Positions 1 to 13,685 of a stretch of 64,000 nucleotides of DNA are shown here, piece by piece. A program made the position numbers and the translations under genes. Origin of the DNA: Phoebastria nigripes (Eukaryota; Chordata; Aves; Procellariiformes; Diomedeidae). How positions within the stretch are numbered: the first letter of the stretch is position 1; every line of letters starts with the position of its first letter. The notes beneath the pieces were generated by a model. It did not search any database. It was not told where the DNA came from and saw only the letters and a program-made list of their open reading frames with translations. The DNA is taken from the NCBI GenBank assembly GCA_035582835.1, contig JAYKAV010000778.1, positions 1,949,236 through 2,013,235 on the forward strand, given 5' to 3'.

Positions 1-515
1 TGTCAAATGTAATTTATCTGTCGTGTGCTAACTGTCTTGAATTCAAATATTTCTGGGACAACTCCTCTGAATCAGTTGATATACCATCAGTGAATATGGT
101 CCCATTGACTATACCCGCTCTGTGTCTGATTACCATTCCAAGGTCATCCTTATGACCAACCTTGCTATACGTTCGAAGGACTGGCTTGCAAACAAAGTTC
201 ATGCATAGTACTTCACTAGGAATACTGGACAGGTCACTTGTGCGTAATACAACAAACTTATCGTGGTTCCTTCTGCACCTATGTATCAAGTGCTGTATGG
301 ACACTGCCGCTCAGTCTAATCTGCACTAGTGCCAGGTAATTGTGTTCATGTATGATGTGCAGCAGGAAGCCTTCCTTGAAGTTCAAAATACAAGTTCAAT
401 TTCAATTATAGATAGACCTCATATTTCAATCATTCTGGTCTCTCTCATGGTCATCTTTAAGAACACATTTTGTTGTTAAATGTAATCTGTTTTACATGTT
501 CTTAATTTATTTCAG
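1..515 (+). other. PDE5A: PDE5A last intron (3' part)
   Basis: This is sequence upstream of the PDE5A terminal exon, ending in a good acceptor at 501-515 (pyrimidine-rich, then TTTCAG). No coding exon similar to PDE5A is visible in it, so it is read as the 3' part of the last intron. The only long open frame in it, on the minus strand at 14-304, has no recognisable family. Confidence 0.8.
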
Positions 516-653
516 GCCCTAACGCACGTGTCAGAGGCCTGCTACCCTTTACTGGATGGCTGTAGAAAAAATAGGCAGAAATGGCAAGCCTTAGCTGAAC
601 AACAAGAGAAGAATCTGATTAATGGAGAAAGCAATCAAGCCAAACGGAACTGA
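516..653 (+). CDS. PDE5A: PDE5A terminal coding exon (cGMP-specific phosphodiesterase 5A, C-terminus)
   Basis: PDE5A hydrolyses cGMP to 5'-GMP in the cytosol and is the sildenafil target in smooth muscle and platelets. Only the last coding exon is in the window; the GAF domains and most of the catalytic domain lie to the left. The exon starts after TTTCAG and opens in phase 0. It encodes 45 residues beginning [16 protein letters not shown] and ending [10 protein letters not shown], then TGA at 651-653. The motif [16 protein letters not shown] is the conserved end of the PDE5A catalytic helix bundle and tail, and the match to the mammalian C-terminus as I remember it is nearly residue for residue. 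The orientation, same strand as FABP2 and C4orf3, agrees with vertebrate synteny. There is no frameshift and the end is intact. Confidence 0.95.
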   Translation, partial: ALTHVSEACYPLLDGCRKNRQKWQALAEQQEKNLINGESNQAKRN

Positions 654-3600
654 GATGCTGATTTAACAACCACAAGCTTAAGTTCACATAGAAGACATAG
701 TAATAGGGGAGTACTGCATTTTGCTAAACACTGTATGAATTTGGCTTATGTTTTGCCACTGCTGTATTATTTTTCCACATTTCAAGATATAGCATGACCA
801 TGTATATGCCAAGGTTATATAAAGATAGTATGTTTCTTTTATTGCATCTGATTGAGATGGAAAAAGATCTGCAAGGGTAGTTTTTACCACCCTATTCCAC
901 AAGAAGGTACGAGTGCAGTTACTCGACTGTCCTCGAGAGCCTATTACTTTATAGATGTATATAGTTGTTTAGTGATCATGTTGTGGCCAGTATCTTAAAG
1001 ACTACTGCATTTCGCACCTTTTTTCCTCTTACAATCTTGCTGTGTTATGTTATAAAAGTAATGAGCAGTCTGGCCTGTTCTCTTCCCAGAGGTTCAGAGG
1101 AAAGATTGGGACTAACTCTGGGGACCCTAATCCAGCATATACTATGCTAACCTCTTTCAGGAGACAGAACTTCAAAGTGAAAAAGCCCTGGAATCTGTGC
1201 GCCCAGTAGTTTTTTCCATACTAGAGGAATGTCTTAGCAAACGTCTTACATTCGGAGAAATTTTTAAAAACCCTGTGAATTAGTAGGCAATGGGGGTCTT
1301 AGGAGTTTTGTGGTAGAAGTGTCGTAATTATCCATGAATAATGGAAACTGCTTGAAGACTGATGAAATGTCACAACATAACTGACAGGCTGCCATGGAAG
1401 AATGGCTCCTATAGAAAGCTGCAAGAAGCACACAGAGAAATGGAAACTAAACAGGATCATTTTTATATGCTGGTTTTAACTTCATTTGGAAGTTGAATTT
1501 AACATCATCATAACCAACAGACTGAATCACAGGCAAGAAGAGTAGAAGAGAACGTGACTGCAAGAGCAAGAGATGAAGATCTGAATCAGAATGATGCAGG
1601 AATGGCACACTTCTGGTGACCATCAATGACTGATTCTTTAGGCCAGTGCTGTTATGAAATGGCTATGACCACTTTGAAGAAAGTTTTATGTTAACATCTT
1701 TTAACTAATGGTAAAAATGATTTTTAATGTTAACAATGATTATTCACAATGTCTTAAAGGAATAGGAAAAAAGAATACTGAAAGCAAAAATAGCCGAGAA
1801 TGCTACAGGGATTTGCCATTTGTTTGTGAGGCATTAACGTTCAGAAAAGTAAGAAATCAATTAACTTGCACTAGTAAAAAAAGCAACATTGATATTTTAT
1901 TTAAATGAAGATGACTAATAAAAATTGTTTTGAATTGGGAACCAATTCAAGAAAATATACACATTAGACAAACCCCAAAAGAGTGATACAAAGAGAGTAC
2001 TATTCTTTGGGTAGACAGGATTAGGAGATTAATGTCAGCAATCTAAGATTGATTAGCAATAGGTGTAACTTTGGCTGCACAGAGACACAGAAAACGTTAT
2101 TTTTTTTTAATCTGTAGTAATGATTTTTCAGTTAAAATCAGCAATAGTATTAGGCAAAAGTAATACATTTGGGATTGTACTTTGAAGTGTGGGAGTTTAT
2201 TTCTATCACAGTAATCCAGAAAATTGTAGTTGGAAACTGCAATAAATTCTTCTTCCCAGAAGATTATCAATCCCCCCTTGTAAGAGCTGGTCAGAAAGAC
2301 AGTGAAAACCACCTCTTTTTATCAGTCTGCATTTAGAGAAACTGTACCAGAAGCTAACAAAAGATGAAGCAAATGTTTCAAAATATTTGACGATACTGAG
2401 TTTCATAGTCGATTTTTTTTTAAATGTAGAATAAGTGTTCTGATAGTCTGCAGCATTTCTGCCAACCTAAATTATTTGTCACTGATTAAATCCTATCTCA
2501 AACTTCTCTAATGACTACCAATAATATATTATTGCAGCTGGATTTGAAAACATTTTTCTACAAAAGTATTTCTCCTGATCTTTTTTTTCCAGATTTTCAA
2601 AAAAGTATGGAATTAAACAATAATTAAGAATTCTATGGCTACTGTTATGCAGTGCTCCGTATGTGTATTTATATGCATACACTGTACAATATATGTATGT
2701 AGTATGGCATAGCTATGCAGAAAAATGACAGCAGCCCACCCCTGCAACACCCCCCAAAAAAAAAGTTTTTAGGTACTTTTTGATAAATAGGAAACTTTGC
2801 TTCAGGATCTGCATAGTCCTTGTACATTCTTTTCCTTGAATGCTTGAGATACTGAAATATAATTATTACGCTAACTGATGAGATACATATTTAATATAAA
2901 TATGAATAAAGTATATGTATATAAAGGGGTATTCTTGCTAGTACGGTTGAGGCTAGTAATTCATGGTGACAACACAGCAAATCAGCTATGGTGATATTAC
3001 AGTGTAGTGACATATCATTTACATTAAGATCCCAGTATTTCTTTGCTATATTGTGTTCAGCAAAGCTTTATTATGACATAAATTTGTAACTGCTACAAAG
3101 GAGTACTGGATTCATACCTTTGATTAGAAAAAAATGGACATGACGTTGCATTTTTTCAAAGGTTCACTTAAAATGAACACAGTTATACAGTATGTGCATA
3201 TATTTAATTACACATATCTGTACACATTTATCCCACAGAATCTCTTCCACTACAAAGACTGGAACATACATGGAAATACAGTTCCTAGTAAATAAACCAT
3301 TTAAATGTCATAATACACCTGTATCTGTATATATTTCTACAAAACCAAACCCTTTAAACTACTGGCTTAAGAATCTTAAAAGCATAGATTGCTGTACTTC
3401 ATGAAATTTCAGAGAGTGATCAAATTGTTTATATAGTGTTTTACTCTTCCTGAAGGCAAAGTCAGAGTGTGCTGGTTTTGTGTCATAGCTTTGTGTGAAC
3501 TGTTTGCAGAAATTTCTCATTCCTTTCATAATGTAGATAGGTGACAATATGAAAAAAAGCCAGGCTGTNTTCTGCCTGAAATTCATTGCCTTCAGAATTC

Positions 3601-5579
3601 AACATTTTCAAACCCAGCTAGCAGATTACAGCCATGCAGCTGCCATTAATTTCATAATGAGTTGTGTATCTAATTATTTTAGTCGGGTCTCAAACATATT
3701 ATCCCCAACTTATATTGTCTAGCTGAAGAAATCAGTGTGGATTATACAAGAAACAAGCTGAAATGCAGTTTATCACTTTGTCAGTTCAGTCTTAAGTCCA
3801 TTAAAGCCATTGTGAAATTTGCTATTTAAGTCTTCGGGTACAGAATTTGTCCCACTGATTTTTAATACTTGTCTCAATGAAGACATCTAGGTTAGTATCC
3901 TGCTTGTTCTCAGACACGGACATATTTTCTTTTAAAGTCACTTCACAGCACAGTTTAATGCTTAAAGTACACTTTTCTTTCTGTTTTTGTTCCCCTTCTG
4001 AAAAAATTACTTGTCGTACGTATTAACATACACAAAATTACTGATTAACCCTACCTCTTCTAATTAAAAATAACAGTGAGGCTCTTAAGCTGTAGGTGAT
4101 ACTTCTTTTCCAACAAGTTAGTCACATGTCCAATATTAGCTGTAGAATGTCTAGGTTTTCTATTATCTCACACAATAAAAGAAAGGAGGGGAAAATAATG
4201 TGATGTTGATTTTGGAGATGGTATTGATTTTTAATTAGTAGCAGTTTAAAGTTAAGAGCAGATTACTCTCGTATCTTCACAGAATACAAGTACAAGTGGG
4301 CTAGTGATAAAAGGGAATAATCTATTCCATTGATGACCAGCTGATCTCTCTTTAGAAGAGAGGACTGAAGCCTGATTTTATGCATCACCCTCTGACAATT
4401 GCATGCATGTAAAGATAAACTTTCGAACTCCAATCCAATGCATTTTATCTGGGAGTGGCACGAACTGGCAAAATCAGAACACTGTCTAATTCATATATAA
4501 GATTTTTCAAAATTACTAGGTAACTGATTTTCCAACCCATTATACAGAAAGATTATGAAGAGTCAGATCTAGCCCCTTAAAATTAGGGGATGTTGCCTGA
4601 GTGATCTGGTTGGTGCCCCTTACAGTTATGCATGAGAAGATAGCAGAGAGTTTTGATGGAAAAAATGCCTCACTCATAATAAAGTCATACATTTTTAAAG
4701 GTTTTATAGAGACCTAGTATTTCAGGCAAATTTATACATTAGCTTTAATTAGGAGTCTTGTCTCTGTGATGCTGTAGTTTCTTCTTCCTGTCAAATCACA
4801 TGCAGTTTACATTCCACAAGGTTTCAGCTTTATTTCACAGTTCCCTGCTGTACTTCTTCAGGGACTTGCACTAATTTGAAAGATAAGCTTGAACATTGGA
4901 TCTTGAATAAAAAAATGAGTTTGGCCAGAGTATGATAAATAATGAAGGCTGCGTTTTTTGGTTTGGACTTTCACAGGAACAAGAAACATCACAGAATCTG
5001 GCCTGGTAATTAGTGACACTTGCAAAATACAGCAAATTGTGACACCAAGATATTTTATCTTTGTCATTGCTAGATGAATGGAAATTGCATGGGAAAGTTT
5101 ATTTTCCACATAAAGAAGTTTGTTTCCATAGAGAAACTCATATCTAAGTACCACTGTTTGTAAATGTATATTTATGTGACAATGCTATGAAATAGCTAGT
5201 TTCCACTAACTTTCACAGCATGAGCTTGTCATGCCAGGGCCTAAGGCATGCTCAAATGCCCATCTGAAGTCAATTATATGATTCCCGTTTACCTCAGTGG
5301 GAGTTGGATTGAGCTGTATAGAAAGTGAAAGAATGGGTCAAATCCACCTTTTTTACCTATAAAGAGGGACCAAACTCTTACCCTTGGTAACACCTGCCTC
5401 ACCTGCTCTTTGCTGTATTCAGCTATTCCTGCTGATGCCCAAGGTACCTTACAGAGGTAACTGAAGTTAGAATTTGAGCCCTCTATATATTCACATGGCA
5501 GACACCTGCATGTGTTTATTAAAGAATGTAGTGTGAAATGCACTGTAAATAGTTTTAATATACATTTCTATTATAGTTT

Positions 5580-5585
5580 AATAAA
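5580..5585 (+). terminator. candidate PDE5A poly(A) signal AATAAA
   Basis: This is a canonical AATAAA followed within about 40-60 bases by T-rich and GT-containing sequence that could act as the downstream element. It is one of two distal candidates. Confidence 0.4.
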
Positions 5586-5737
5586 AATCTTAATCACAGT
5601 CACTAGCCACTGAGTTTGTCCATTTGTATTCTTTTATCTTTTAAAAATATTTGAACAAATATATAGTTTCTGGGCACAGTATTTTTGTACTAGGTTAAGG
5701 GGGTTACTCTGTATATTATGTTTTGCCTTTAAGCAGT

Positions 5738-5743
5738 ATTAAA
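5738..5743 (+). terminator. candidate distal PDE5A poly(A) signal ATTAAA
   Basis: This is the common variant hexamer ATTAAA. It is followed 10-40 bases later by a GT/T-rich stretch (TTATGTGTTCTCGCTTGC), the usual layout of a vertebrate cleavage site. A further AATAAA at 5946-5951 has less GT-rich sequence after it. Confidence 0.4.
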
Positions 5744-5769
5744 GTCTTCTGAATGTTATGTGTTCTCGC

Positions 5770-8700
5770 TTGCTTCTGTCCTGTGACTACTCAGTAAAAA
5801 CTAGTTACATTCCTTAAGAGAATCATTAGTCCTACTTACTGTACAGCTGATAGAGAATATAGAGTCAGGTTATTTTCTATGGTCAAACTGCTGCTTATTA
5901 CTTACTTCCTCATTCTTCTCTTTGTACTGTTTTCATGCTTTTTAAAATAAAAAGGACGATGTCAAATTTAACTGTTTGTTAATTAATATTATTGAGGTTG
6001 AATTTTCAACACCTCATTGTTCCCTGATTCAAATAATTGCTTCTGTAAATTTGTATTTTATAATAACTTCTCTAGGTCCTAGAAATCCTGAAGAGAAAAA
6101 CTTCACTGTGCATATCAAGATACTTACGTACTACTGAGATGAGCCAGTAGTGAAGTACTTCTTGTTTAAAAACAGCAAAAAATAATTCACTGCTACTAAC
6201 CACTGGAGAGCACTGCAGATACACTTACTAGGAGCTGTCAGAAACCAGTTTATTTATTGGATAAGTAGAACCGGCAAATACAACTGTTAATACAGATCCA
6301 TCCTCATCCTTTGCCCCCAGATATCAATTCCTGGGGTAGCATATAAGAGAGCTGGAAACAGTCAACCCTGTGACTTCAAACAAAACTGTGAAAAAATTAT
6401 TTTTGACAACAAAAGCCTCATCATGTGCAAACTGCTGATCCTAGAAATAATTCTAGACCAATGGGCTTCTTGGCAATTTCTGTTCTTTGCCTATTAGGTT
6501 CTCCACAGCAACACTTCTGGCTTGACTTTTTTTAGCTCTAGGTAAAACCGAAAAGTATGTACATCCCTGACAAACAACAGTCTCATTCAAAAAGTTATGA
6601 AGGGCCAGATTTAGTTCAGCTCAAAACACAAGCACTGTTTGCTTGAACCAACTGCAGTTTATGAGTGCAACTGAACAACTGTCTATGTATATCTACATGT
6701 ATCAGGTAACCATTTGCTGTTGGGACTACAATCTTTCCAGCCCACTCACCAACCTAGTCATGCTCCTGCTTAGTCTTCGCTGGCCTACTGAATGTTCGAA
6801 TTCATTTCTGAGAAGTGGCGCAGTTTTCAACCGGAGTACTGGAATACATTTCTTACCCAGCCCAGAAAAGAATATAACCTTGAATGAGGGCATTTTTATT
6901 GAAGAGGTGAAAAAGTATATTACACTCAGTCTTTCACATCTTGCACAACTATGATGCCTTTTTAACAAATGGAAAAGACAATAGCTCCTTCCTCCAGCCA
7001 TGTTTTTAGTAACCGGTGACAGCTATTGCTGACATGCGTTTCACATTCCTGTGAAATCTCACCCCTTAAGATTTTTCGGAAATAATTCAAATGTGTGAGT
7101 TTGTTACAGTAGTAAGCTTTAGGTTCTAAATTTACAGAATCTGACAGCCACTGAGTTTTTCAGCCCTTCAGAGTAGCATTTCTTAGCACGTACAGAACTT
7201 TAGAACTTCAATTTCAGTTGAAAAATATCACAAGTTATAAACACAGTAAATTTTCACTTCAGTATTTACAATTCAGAATTTCTTGAAATACCTGGCTGCA
7301 TGTTTTCCCGCCATTATTCCAAAGCTCTTATTTTATTTAACACAGAAATTTATTTTTACACTTCCTGAGAGATTGAACTGTTCTCCAAACAGCTGCATTA
7401 TTTTCTGTTCTGAATCTGTACTTTCAAGTCAAGATAAAATTCTCTTTTCTGCTGAAATATGAGGATAATCAATTCAGCCATAGCCTGCTACTGCCCACCC
7501 AGTGGTTCATAATGGCTGATAAATAGATCTATGCTTTACACAGGTTTCTTTTGTTTAACATCATCAAAGATCTTTAACAAAAACTAGGAGTAAAATCCAT
7601 GGTTAAATCATACCACTAGTTTACACATGATACATTCACATACAGGCATTTCTTCAGAATCCTTTTTTGTAGTAGTTAATCAAGTCACCGGCACATTATT
7701 TTATGATATATACGGCTTTTTATTGGAAGGGAAGTTCATTTTACAGGTAAGTAGAGGGGTTACTTTGATCAAGGTCACATAGAAAGTCCATTTCTGAGCT
7801 GGAAATAAAAAGAGGATCTGGGTGTCTGTTCTGCTTTTATGAAAGACATGAAGAAAAGAATATTTTGTCTTGAAGCCATCTTTTCCTTTTGGCATACAAA
7901 TATGTAAATATCTGAGCCATATAGGGTGCTCTCTTGCTATTATGCTAAGCTCAGAAGAACTCTGAAGCTCACTATTTTACAGATGAGATCAGATTCAAGT
8001 CACTAATCCAGATAATCACAATAATCTTTGGTGGAGTTTGGAGCTATATTGTAATCAAGAGCAAAAGTGTACGATCAGCAAATAGGTATGTTGAAATGAA
8101 TTAAAAGTCCAGTTCAAATTTTGGAGAAACCGAGAAGACAGATGCAGACTTTCAATACTGTACATTGTTAACTCATTGGACTATAACTCATCCCCATCCT
8201 TTGATCGCATTTCATATTCTGAACAAAAAGAAACTACTTCCCTAAATTTGCCTGCTACTAAGTATTTGCCTGGAAAATACATGAAAAGAGTATTAAGATA
8301 TATATTTAAATACCTTAGATAAGCCTGGCACAAAGTCCTATGGGTCAACTGACACATCAGTCTCTATGTGACAAGTGACAAATAGCACTAATACTCAGAG
8401 ATTCATATAACCTTTACTGGAAAAGCACACTTATTTTTATTGGCAATTGTTCACTGTCACCCTCTTTTCATTGAAACTAGGCTAGATTCTACTATTCTAG
8501 GTAATCCTAGGATTCATTTTAGCATGCAGTAACAGATGAAGTAAGTTGTTATTGCTTTAAGAAAATCCTGCATTTTGCTTCTATGTTTTTTTAACCAGGT
8601 GCTTATTAGCTCATGCACTTCAGCTCTCTCCAATAACCAACGCTCAAAAACATGCAGCACTTTATGGATCAGAGCCATTACACAGAAACTAAAAAGGAGT

Positions 8701-11700
8701 GCATACAGACACTTAAGAGTAAGTTTTAAGATCCACTGCCCACTACTAACTAATCAGACAAATGGATCTATACTCACTGGAAATTTCTAAGTAATCTTCA
8801 AATGTTGAATCTTCATGTTGAACAGATTGCATATTAGCAGCATCCAGGAGATTCTCCTTGAACCAAAATAAAACCAGACACTTAGCAAACAGGCAACTGG
8901 AGTAGGACAAAATCTAGCTCAAGTATGATCTAATCCTGCTGCAATACAACATCCAATTGCAATGCGTACTTTGAAATTACTTATCCAAGAGATGGCATTA
9001 GTTAGGCTCCATTGAGGTCCTTGTTGCTAGGCCACCCATACTTATGCTAAAGTTGGCTTTACTGGCATAGAATTATCTATTTACCATATCGATATAAATT
9101 TGAGTATTGTGGTTTAAATGCTTAGTAAAATTTCACATTAAGGGATCCAGGGGCACTTGAATGATTTAAGTGCCCAACCATCTTTGCAATCCATCCCAAG
9201 ACATATAGAAGAATCATGCAGTAGAAAACGTATATAAACACTGCCAAATCAGTTCACAACTACCTGACTGAAACCAGTTAATCTGCATTGTTTTAACAGG
9301 GATTCATCTCTCTCTTAATATATAATATTATATATAATAATATTTACATAAGTGTATTATGTTTATGCTGGCACCAAGCCATTATCACTCCATGGTAAAG
9401 CTGAGTTCTACTGTCCTAGCTAATTTTAGGCAGAACAACTTGAAGACAAGCCACAAACAATAAATAGGATAGACGAATATAACCCACTGCAAAAGCATTT
9501 TTGTCACCCTGATCTTTGGAACCTCATTGTCAATTACTATCATAATACAGCTTGGTATGATTATCACAGACTGGCATGATGAGATTGGCATGACCATATA
9601 AGTTAATAATTTATTTCCATCCACCTCATTTAAAGATCAAACTTCAAAGTTAATAAGTTTGTCCATTTTCAGTGTTCTGAAGCTGGCATGTTGAAGAAAG
9701 CCACAAAGCCAAGAATACACACCCTTAGCTTTCATGACTTTCATGCAACCAGCAATACTAAAACCCAAGTTTTTCAATGCACCATCTAAGCAAAAATTGT
9801 AATCTTGAAAACCACACAAGGAAGAAGTAGACAGAAGAAGGAAAAAGGTTGTGGAATATTCCAACATTAAAAAAAAAAAATCTATAAAACCAATTTTAAT
9901 TATAATGTTAGAAGGAAACTCAGCTTTTATAGGAACTCAAAAGAACTCTGAATAAAGCGTGTATCATATGATTCTAGTACATGTAAGAAAACTGAAGTCA
10001 GATTTTAGTGTGTTAATAGTACTAAGTAACTCATGTAAATTGTGAGAGATTAAAAAGACGGCTGCTTGTTCTAGCACTGACATTTCATCAGACCTGAAAG
10101 AAGAACAGTTCTTTATGCTGTCAGCGCTACACCAATGTAAAGACACCATGAAACTCATAAATATTGACCACCTGTGGAGATTCTTACTGGAGATTCAGAT
10201 CTCTGGGGCGATCTGAACAGGATCCTAAAGATTCATGCCCAGTGAAAAGAAATGTTAAGGAAGGGAAAAATGGGACAGAAAGAGAGCAACAAGCTTTGAT
10301 GTGAAATTCAGGACCCAGCTACTCGCTGCTCCCATGGTGAAAAGGTTTGGAGTTGGCTGGTTAGCCTGACTTCTGAGGGAGACCAAAGAATCACAAGGGG
10401 AGAAAGGCAAGTTGTGAGATAACTGACCGGAAAAGCACATCTGAGAGATCCTCCTGTTAGTTGAGGACTTGCTCCAGAAGACCCTCCCCCTTTTTTAAGG
10501 TTCAGAAAAACTGCTGAAGTAAGTTTGATGTAGAAATTCATACTTAACCTGCAGAATGCCACTACTCTGAGCTATTTTTTCAGAGGTTAAGAAGATAGAC
10601 TGGATTCAAATAAGGAAAGTGATCAGCAACATTAGTTTTGTTTAAATATATAAACACTACTTCAGATACCTTAGCATTTCTTAAACGAAATGAATCAGCA
10701 GGTTCATGGAGAGAATGCAGAACCCATGTAAAAGGTAGAAAAGCTTTCTTGAAATGCTCAAAATAAAAGGTAATTTCCTATTTGTTAGATTTCATATATG
10801 CCTGGAATAATGTGAATAATTCACATTATTTCAGGCCTCAATTTTCTACTGGTTACAACAGAAGTGGTTCAAAAGTTGCACTACACCACTGTCAGAAAGA
10901 ACCCTTCTGCAAAGACTGTAAAGAGAGTTAATAATTTTGTTATGCAACAATAAATTGGATGAACTATAACCAGACACCAGGTCTTTTTATTTATGTGTAT
11001 ATACTAAACAAAAAATATAGATTGACAATGATAACTACAAAGGTCAAGATACACTTCAATGCAATAAGAAGAGATGATCTGACTTTAATAGAAACTCATT
11101 TTGCCCATTTTCTGAGCTGCATGGGCTATAACACTTTTTGAGACACTGACTTTGGATTCAGCACCATGCTAACACAACTACTCAACTTGCATTTTATAGT
11201 TGGCTGATTTTTACCCAGTTCCAATTACAGGGCCTAGCATATATTTCCCTAAGTCAAATGTCTTGCCTGTACCTGACAATGCTCCAGTTCACAGTGAGGT
11301 GCAGTATTTCAATTTTGTCCTTCACAAAAGATGTTAATTCTGGAATTCTAATATTTATATAAAGACAGGATTTTTTTCTACCAAAATTATGCCTACTTCT
11401 TTGCAAATTTTATTTTAGAACTTTTATGTAACTCAAGGCGATAAAAAACTGCATGAAAACGTGGGAAGAAACTGCATGTAAAAACTACATAATGAGATCT
11501 AAATGGTGGTGTTAAATAGATACTGTGAGGTCCTTCCCTCACCACCGTTAAGAGTAAACAGCCTGAACGCCTTCCATCTGGCAGGCTTCTTTACCCTGCA
11601 AGACAGGAATATAAGAGGTAGGAAGAGGAAAGAACAGGTAGCTAGTGGCAGGCTCTGCTTCTTCCTAGCCTTAGAGAAAAAAAGGCATTTCTAAGATGGA

Positions 11701-13540
11701 AGACCATAGCTTTGAGGAAGGCAAATGACAGCAGCTAGAACAGTGGAAGACAAGAGGACAAGCTGCAGCCTGAAGAGGACATGTGTCCACAACCCCAATC
11801 CTTGTCACTTGCAGGTGAACCTTCCCACACAGAACAGGGACATGGCTGTGGGTTCCTGCTCTCTCCCAGCTGCGGCTGTGCTGGCTCCCCAGGTTAGTGC
11901 TCCAACATGGTCAGCATGACCCCATGCTGGGGTACTGCGCCCTCACAGCAACCATTCATTTGGCAAATGAGATTCTTCATATTCCCCTCTCTTCCCCACA
12001 CAGTTTAGGCAAAACCCCCAGGTTTGAAACATCTGCTGTGTAAGAGGAGGTGGCTCACTTCAAATGAAATGAATTAGGAAACACTCATAAAAGGAGCTCT
12101 GTTGGCAGATCTGAGATAACCTCTGCAAATTACTGCTGGGAGAGTCTCCTTGAACTGGAATAGCTGTAGTTGGAACATGAGGTGTTCACAACTACAACAG
12201 ACTAGCTTGCACCAAATCCCATCTGTCAAAAGACCAAGGGGTCTGGAAAAGTTAATTTTAACTCTAATGCATGGTCAGCTTCTAGCACCCTGTTTCAGCT
12301 GCAAGTATGGCACCTTTCCCTACATCAGTTGCAACAATATGAACCCACATTCTTTTTCCTTTTCTTTTCATCAAGTGAGGAATTCCTGTTGAGCTATTTT
12401 TCCTCTCCAGTCTGTTAGCCAGATTATTATTGATTTCAAAATGAAGCTGACTGGAGTGAAAAGACACACTATTCTGGTATCGCTAGCAAAGATCTAAATT
12501 TATAGTTACACTTCAGTAAAACCTGTTGTTCCAGGCTGCAGTCCATAGGTGTACAAGATTATGATAACATGAGACACTGTTAAAATTTAGTAAGTAGAGC
12601 ACAACCCATCACCTATGTGCTAAACAAAATCCAATTCGGCGTTCAGGATTTACATTTACATTTTGAAGCTAACAGATAGCAAAGCTGACGCCATCCATGT
12701 GAACAGAATAATTATAACCCTAAACTTGGTAAAGACAAAAGCTGGGTCAATAGTTTTGCTCAGTTTCAAGTAGCACCAGTTAGAGGGGAAGGGGAGTGAG
12801 GGAAGAAGGTGGTAAGTCAGGGAAGACTCATGTTCTGAATTATCCTTGAACAGACAAAATCTGGAACCTCTGGAAATCAACCACATTAGGTAAATTCACT
12901 TAGCTGCACACCTTTTTCTGTTGCAGGAATGGGTTAGATGCACACAGCATTCACTGACTGTGTTATAATGAAGTAAATTTGTAGAAACTGCTCAGAATTT
13001 AAACTATATATTAAAGAGTGAGCACATGAATACAGAATATCATCCCAATTTTCATAGCTTAGCATTAGACAAGAAGCAAGTGGATAGTTTTCTGAAACAA
13101 CCTGCAGACATTCAGGAAATCCTCTGCCCCATGCTTATTATGTTGAGCAGAACAGATCTCTACCAAATTATAATAGACAAAGTAGAGATTTGTGTTTGGT
13201 TTGTTGGGTAAATATATTTCCTCCAGTTGCATAAAGACTCTCCCACAAGCATGAAGATACAACAGAGACAGAAAATGTCAAGAAATTTTCTTAGTCTAAT
13301 TATTGCTTTCACTAGATAGCTGATTTTTACTACAACTCAAATATGGTGAATAAAATGAATGGATTAGCAATTCTTTATTAAGACGAGCAATAAAGATACT
13401 GTCATGATCTGGGGGCAATAAGGGAGAGATTCAGCAAGCAGTGTGGTCACGATTGGAAATTTGATTAAATACAGTAAACTTCTCCTTGAAAAGATCAGTG
13501 CATCAGTTGAGCTTTAGTCAGCCACATCATCCTGTAAATT
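5770..13540. other. PDE5A-FABP2 intergenic region
   Basis: This is about 7.8 kb of AT-rich sequence. Open frames here are short, start at random ATGs and have no recognisable domains. The local features seen are an AT dinucleotide-rich patch near 9317-9350, a 35-base palindrome at 10801-10835, and a somewhat more GC-rich stretch at about 11500-11960 with no coding signature. Enhancers for FABP2 or PDE5A could lie here but cannot be identified from one sequence. Confidence 0.6.
10801..10835. repeat. 35-bp near-perfect palindrome
   Basis: Two 17-base arms flank a single central base, and every position pairs except one G:T wobble. The left arm begins CCTGGAATAATG and the right arm ends ATTATTTCAGG. 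As single-stranded DNA or RNA it would fold into an almost loopless hairpin. No terminal repeats or target-site duplication identify it as a known transposon. Confidence 0.85.
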
Positions 13541-13547
13541 GCTTTCA

Positions 13548-13568
13548 AGATAAGCCAGTACATAAATT
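13548..13568 (+). promoter_or_regulatory. FABP2: FABP2 proximal promoter: GATA site plus TATA-like element
   Basis: AGATAAG at 13548-13554 is a consensus GATA-factor site. ATAAATT at 13562-13568 is TATA-like and lies 51-57 bases before the start codon, which suits the short 5' UTR usual for FABP genes. Intestinal FABP2 promoters are known to use GATA4, HNF4 and CDX2. A direct-repeat-like TTTGCAAAG follows immediately at 13572-13580. Use of these sites is inferred from position only. Confidence 0.45.
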
Positions 13569-13618
13569 CTCTTTGCAAAGATCTGTTACTTCAGAACAGT
13601 CCTCCTACAGACAGAAAC

Positions 13619-13685
13619 ATGGCATTTAATGGTACTTGGAAAATTGACAGAAGTGAAAACTATGAAAAGTTCATGGAGGTGATGG
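13619..13685 (+). CDS. FABP2: FABP2 coding exon 1
   Basis: It encodes residues 1-22 and the first base of codon 23, starting MAFNGTWKIDR. The ATG is preceded by GAAAC and followed by G. The donor is G|GTAAGT at 13685/13686. Confidence 0.96.

Larger units (their letters stand above)
654..5760 (+). other. PDE5A: PDE5A 3' UTR (probable extent)
   Basis: This is AT-rich non-coding sequence following the PDE5A stop codon. Polyadenylation-type hexamers occur at 1917-1922 (AATAAA), 2905-2910 (AATAAA), 5580-5585 (AATAAA) and 5738-5743 (ATTAAA). Short AU-rich stretches are scattered through it, and no other gene or splice-supported exon is visible. A long 3' UTR is inferred from the absence of other genes and from the two distal hexamers being followed by T/GT-rich sequence. 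The true end could equally be the 1.9 kb signal, or differ between isoforms. Confidence 0.5.
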
